Origin: Deinococcus sp. Leaf326
GTDB lineage: Bacteria > Deinococcota > Deinococci > Deinococcales > Deinococcaceae
NCBI RefSeq assembly: GCF_001424185.1
Contig: NZ_LMOM01000057.1
Span: forward strand, 25 to 7,644
Direction of reading: 5' to 3'
Length of the DNA: 7,620 nt
Positions 5,607 through 7,620 of the stretch are shown here, piece by piece. The notes below the pieces were generated by a model. That model was not told the DNA's origin and searched no databases. It was given only the letters and a program-made list of their open reading frames with translations. The first letter of the stretch is position 1; each line of letters begins with the position of its first letter. The position numbers and the translations under genes were made by a program.

Positions 5607-5683
5607 CGCGTTACGCGCTGTTAAACCGCGTAACGCGATCTTTGCTCTCTATCGCGTTACGCGATAAGACATCGCGTAACGCG
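5607..5683. repeat. Symmetric array of four near-palindromic 11-mers (operator, centromere or iteron)
   Basis: CGCGTTACGCG occurs at 5607-5617 and 5653-5663, and its complement CGCGTAACGCG at 5627-5637 and 5673-5683. The spacing is 9 bp, 15 bp, 9 bp, so two identical inverted pairs mirror each other. A fifth copy with one mismatch (CGCGTAACGCC) is at 5559-5569, inside the start of the 148-aa frame. The array occupies the whole leader of that gene, so binding by its product is the simplest reading. A partition site or an origin iteron set is the alternative. Confidence 0.8.
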
Positions 5684-5706
5684 GTGGATTGATATCTGGA
5701 ATGTGT

Positions 5707-6504
5707 TTACTGAGGATCAGTTTTCGCGCTTTTAAGCTTCTGTGCATTTTTAGCCAACCATATTTTCTTATAAAATCTTAGATACAAACTGGATCGCTTT
5801 AACTCTAACCGAATTAGCTGATCTAGTTCCTCTGAATCTATTTTTTTAAGATCTTTTGAACTTATTGTTGGAGTCACCAAGGTAGCGAAGGCTTTACCTA
5901 TAAGCTCAAGTAGCTTTTCTTCCGATACATTGATATCCATCTTCCTAATTATTTCATCAAGCTTTTCATAGCGTTTAGCGACATCCTTCTCTATAAGGGC
6001 GTAATTTTCTTCTGCTGTAAATAGTATTGTATTCAATTCTATAGTTATTGGAGCTTCTAATGTTAGCCATGGAGAAAATCTCACCAATCTTTCCATAGCT
6101 ATAGAAAAATACTTGGATTTAAACGATGGAGTTATTCCTAAAGCTATATGAAAGTCATCTTTCAATTCTGTTAAAACATTTACTGCTTTAGGACGATCAT
6201 TAAGCGTTAGTCTGGCTATGCTCCTTATTTTATTCATATTACTTCTTAGATATTCATCAATTTTAAGATTTTTAGCATTAATTCCTGCTGAACTAGACTG
6301 TTCTATAGCCAGAAGAACTAGATCTTGTATTCTATTTACCTCCTTAACTTTTTCGAGATATGATTCTTTTTGTCTTAAAAAGGACAATTCTACATATTTA
6401 TTGACTGCGTTAATAATTGCTGCTAATACAACTCCTACCGCACCTATCAGGGCAACTTGCACAACCACCGGTTGATTTTGGAAATATGTCAGGATACTCG
6501 TCAA
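5707..6504 (-). CDS. Membrane-anchored helical protein of unknown function, 265 aa
   Basis: The start is TTG at 6504-6502, chosen because GAGGGG (6517-6512) sits 7 nt upstream; the stop is TAA at 5709-5707. One hydrophobic helix at about residues 11-33 (VVVQVALIGAVGVVLAAI within it) is followed by a long, charged, mostly helical cytoplasmic part. I see no catalytic motif and no cysteine. The AT-rich codon use matches the 316/189-aa cassette and not its GC-rich neighbours, so it was probably acquired separately. It lies alone between the two paralogous regulators, 109 bp from each. A single anchor plus a helical domain is seen in many unrelated proteins, including toxins and phage-defence effectors, so no function is assigned. 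Confidence 0.85.
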   Translation of the reverse strand: MTSILTYFQNQPVVVQVALIGAVGVVLAAIINAVNKYVELSFLRQKESYLEKVKEVNRIQDLVLLAIEQSSSAGINAKNLKIDEYLRSNMNKIRSIARLTLNDRPKAVNVLTELKDDFHIALGITPSFKSKYFSIAMERLVRFSPWLTLEAPITIELNTILFTAEENYALIEKDVAKRYEKLDEIIRKMDINVSEEKLLELIGKAFATLVTPTISSKDLKKIDSEELDQLIRLELKRSSLYLRFYKKIWLAKNAQKLKSAKTDPQ

Positions 6505-6612
6505 GATAGAACCCCTCTACGCCAAACTTAGTGAATTTAAACAATCTGAATAAATAGACCACTTACGGAAATTTCGTGTGATCCTACTCTAAGTGACCTA
6601 AGCCTATTTGGG

Positions 6613-7128
6613 TCAATCAGCCCTACTCGGCAGTCCAGCGTGCTCGCTAACCAACATGCCATCTGCGTGCAACCTAGAAACGATGTCTGCCCGGACGGTG
6701 AATCTGGAACTGTCTGTCCTCGTGACTGTCCAAGACGTTCTCCGACCTGTAGGTGGCGTCAAGGTACCGCCTCCCTTGAGTGCGCCGAGTAGGTTTCGGG
6801 CAGCATCGGAAAGGCCCCTTACCCTCTTGGGGCTGAGCTTTGTCGCCAGAGACAGGCGTTCGACGCGCTCAGCTTCCGGGGCTGGGGTATCCACCGTGAG
6901 CAGCAGGGGCGCAGGCTCAGGTGTCGGGGCGGTGTGGCCCATTCGGGCAACGTGCTGGGCAGCATGGGCCTCAGCGAAGATCGCGCCGCGCTCAGCGGGC
7001 GAGAGGGTCAGCGCCCAAGCCAGCACGTCAGCAGGACCGCGCACCCGCAAGGCTTCGGTGCACTCGCCATCACCGAGACGGGGCATAGGGAGCAGGCCGC
7101 GAAGGCGCTCAGGGGCATATTTGGACAT
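6613..7128 (-). CDS. Small putative DNA-binding regulator, 171 aa, paralogue of the 148-aa protein
   Basis: The frame runs from ATG at 7128-7126 to TGA at 6615-6613. The architecture mirrors the 148-aa protein: an N-terminal domain (25-55, ALRVRGPADVLAWALTLSP and onward), a proline-rich linker (about 66-86), and a C-terminal domain (about 105-160) with RRTSWTVTR followed by VRADIVSRLHADGML. A basic segment (KRVRGLSDAARN) precedes the last domain. There is no good Shine-Dalgarno sequence, so a short-leader start is possible. The palindromic repeat GGCGTACGCC lies 12-21 bp upstream between a TATACT box and the start codon, where its own product could block transcription. The regulator role is inferred; a partition or replication accessory role is possible. 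Confidence 0.75.
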   Translation of the reverse strand: MSKYAPERLRGLLPMPRLGDGECTEALRVRGPADVLAWALTLSPAERGAIFAEAHAAQHVARMGHTAPTPEPAPLLLTVDTPAPEAERVERLSLATKLSPKRVRGLSDAARNLLGALKGGGTLTPPTGRRTSWTVTRTDSSRFTVRADIVSRLHADGMLVSEHAGLPSRAD

Positions 7129-7139
7129 GTCTTAGCTTA

Positions 7140-7157
7140 TGACAGGCGTACGCCCGT
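7140..7157 (+). repeat. Third copy of the cassette-end repeat, in the leader of the 171-aa gene
   Basis: TGACAGGCGTACGCCCGT matches 16 of 18 bases of the left cassette end at 7258-7275, in the same orientation. It contains the perfect palindrome GGCGTACGCC (7145-7154). Its place between a -10-like box and the start codon suggests an operator. The match to the cassette ends stops after this block. Confidence 0.7.
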
Positions 7158-7160
7158 AAA

Positions 7161-7166
7161 AGTATA
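7161..7166 (-). promoter_or_regulatory. -10-like box for the 171-aa gene
   Basis: On the minus strand TATACT (7166-7161) matches 5 of 6 bases of TATAAT. Transcription would start at about 7154, inside the palindromic repeat. No good -35 box is visible. Confidence 0.4.
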
Positions 7167-7199
7167 GATGTTACCCTGTCGGGGCTGTGTTTTACACGT

Positions 7200-7231
7200 C
7201 TAGCACGGTATCGAGCCCGATACCGTGCTAG
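7200..7231. terminator. Strong hairpin between the cassette and the 171-aa gene
   Basis: CTAGCACGGTATCG (7200-7213) and CGATACCGTGCTAG (7218-7231) form a perfect 14-bp stem with a 4-nt loop. It lies between the two-gene cassette and the promoter of the 171-aa gene, which are transcribed in the same direction. No T tract follows on either strand, so termination is inferred from strength and place. Confidence 0.55.
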
Positions 7232-7257
7232 GTTCTATAACTGAAATTATGAGATGT

Positions 7258-7309
7258 TGACTCGCGTACGCCCGTCATTTCCGATGATAACGGGATTATC
7301 ATCGGCTGA
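7258..7309 (+). repeat. Left inverted repeat of the AT-rich cassette
   Basis: It begins TGACTCGCGTACGCCCGT and ends GGGATTATCATCGGCTGA. Both blocks are shared with the right copy at 1681-1638 in opposite orientation (17 of 18 and 14 of 18 bases). This copy has an extra piece of about 8 bp that creates an internal hairpin, CCGATGATAA / TTATCATCGG (7281-7305). Confidence 0.75.
7281..7305. terminator. Hairpin inside the left cassette end
   Basis: CCGATGATAA (7281-7290) and TTATCATCGG (7296-7305) pair perfectly, 10 bp around 5 nt. It lies 110 bp beyond the stop of the 189-aa gene in the direction of transcription and could end that operon. It could equally be part of a recombinase or transposase site. 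Confidence 0.45.
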
Positions 7310-7414
7310 TATAAGCCTAGGTAGTGGCTGAGAGGGTGGTATGCCCTCGACAGTGCCTCGAAATTTTGCTCAGACACTCCCCTCGCCTTACTAGCAAGAA
7401 GGCGCACCCATTTA

Positions 7415-7620
7415 TTAATAGAGATCCCCATTGCTATGAACAGGTAGATCTGACGAGCCTGGAGGTGGATCATCTTCTTGGACTAATCTCCCACGAGCGT
7501 CAATATCTATTATTGAGCGAATTATATTAATAGATGAGTATAAAAATATAAAACATATGGTAAATACATACACTACCCAGAAGAATAAAATTTCCGATAA
7601 AATTCCTTCTTTGGGCAAGA
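7415..7620 (-). CDS. Four-helix membrane protein, 3' part of the split 189-aa gene
   Basis: The frame enters at the window edge and ends with TAA at 7417-7415. The part at 7489-7415 encodes the last 25 codons (residue 166 onward: a cytoplasmic tail with DDPPPGSSD, plus the stop). Bases 7490-7620 repeat the coding sequence already present at 1-131, which includes the end of the third and the whole of the fourth hydrophobic segment. The complete gene is described under its 5' part at 495-1. Confidence 0.88.
   Translation of the reverse strand, partial: LPKEGILSEILFFWVVYVFTICFIFLYSSINIIRSIIDIDARGRLVQEDDPPPGSSDLPVHSNGDLY
7490..7620. repeat. Terminal direct repeat, copy 2 (circular-contig overlap)
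   Basis: It is identical to 1-131. It should be removed when the molecule is closed into a circle. Confidence 0.93.

Larger units (their letters stand above)
7258..7489. mobile_element. AT-rich cargo cassette bounded by inverted repeats, left part
   Basis: This is the end of the cassette that continues at 1-1681 on the circle. It holds the left inverted repeat, the 3' end of the 189-aa gene and about 100 bp of moderate-GC DNA (7310-7414) with no accepted gene. An open frame at 7473-7228 on the minus strand crosses this DNA and may be a relic or chance. Confidence 0.5.

Noticed and set aside
5607..5683. CRISPR array
   Set aside because: The repeats are only 11 bp, alternate in orientation and have 9-15 bp spacers. 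This is an operator or iteron pattern.
6608..7135. 175-codon plus-strand frame antisense to the 171-aa gene
   Set aside because: The minus-strand product has a paralogue on the same molecule. The plus-strand product is a Ser/Arg-rich shadow with no supporting signal.
7250..7320. Target-site duplication at the cassette ends
   Set aside because: The bases outside the left end (GAGATGT) and the right end (TTTCATT) do not form a convincing direct repeat.

Overview
The window is most likely a complete small circular plasmid, about 7489 bp, written out linearly. Bases 1-131 are repeated exactly as bases 7490-7620, and joining the ends restores a 189-codon membrane-protein gene that the cut splits. 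The backbone genes are very GC-rich and alanine/proline/arginine-rich. Their style suggests the Deinococcus-Thermus group, probably Deinococcus, but this is inferred from composition and protein style, with no marker gene. Three genes are instead AT-rich, with many ATA, AGA and TTA codons, and look acquired. Every gene I accept lies on the minus strand.

Layout in transcription order, following the circle leftward on the minus strand: (1) 7128-6613, a 171-aa small putative DNA-binding protein with a palindromic repeat just upstream; (2) 6504-5707, an AT-rich 265-aa protein with one N-terminal membrane anchor; (3) 5593-5147, a 148-aa diverged paralogue of the 171-aa protein, preceded by four near-palindromes arranged symmetrically; (4) 5146-4614, a gene-free, hairpin-rich region that is the best origin or rep-control candidate; (5) 4613-3489, a 374-aa winged-helix protein, the likely replication initiator, followed by a terminator-like hairpin; (6) 3362-1694, an operon of a coiled-coil protein and two or three small unknown proteins joined by ATGA/GTGA overlaps, with a G8 tract that either fuses two genes or marks a one-base error; (7) 1459-509 and then 495 through the junction to 7415, an AT-rich two-gene operon for a 316-aa soluble protein and a 189-aa protein with four membrane segments.

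The two-gene operon lies in a segment of about 1.9 kb (7258 through the junction to 1681) bounded by inverted repeats that start TGACTCnCGTACGCCCGT. It therefore looks like a cargo cassette. The soluble partner plus membrane partner recalls two-gene defence or toxin modules, but I recognise neither protein family and claim no function. A third copy of the end repeat sits in the leader of the 171-aa gene. Its core (GCGTACGC) resembles the core of the palindromes in front of the paralogous 148-aa gene (GCGTTACGC). This suggests a pair of related regulators with related operators, one of which may also recognise the cassette ends.

I see no relaxase, ParA ATPase, transposase, resistance gene, tRNA, rRNA or CRISPR array.
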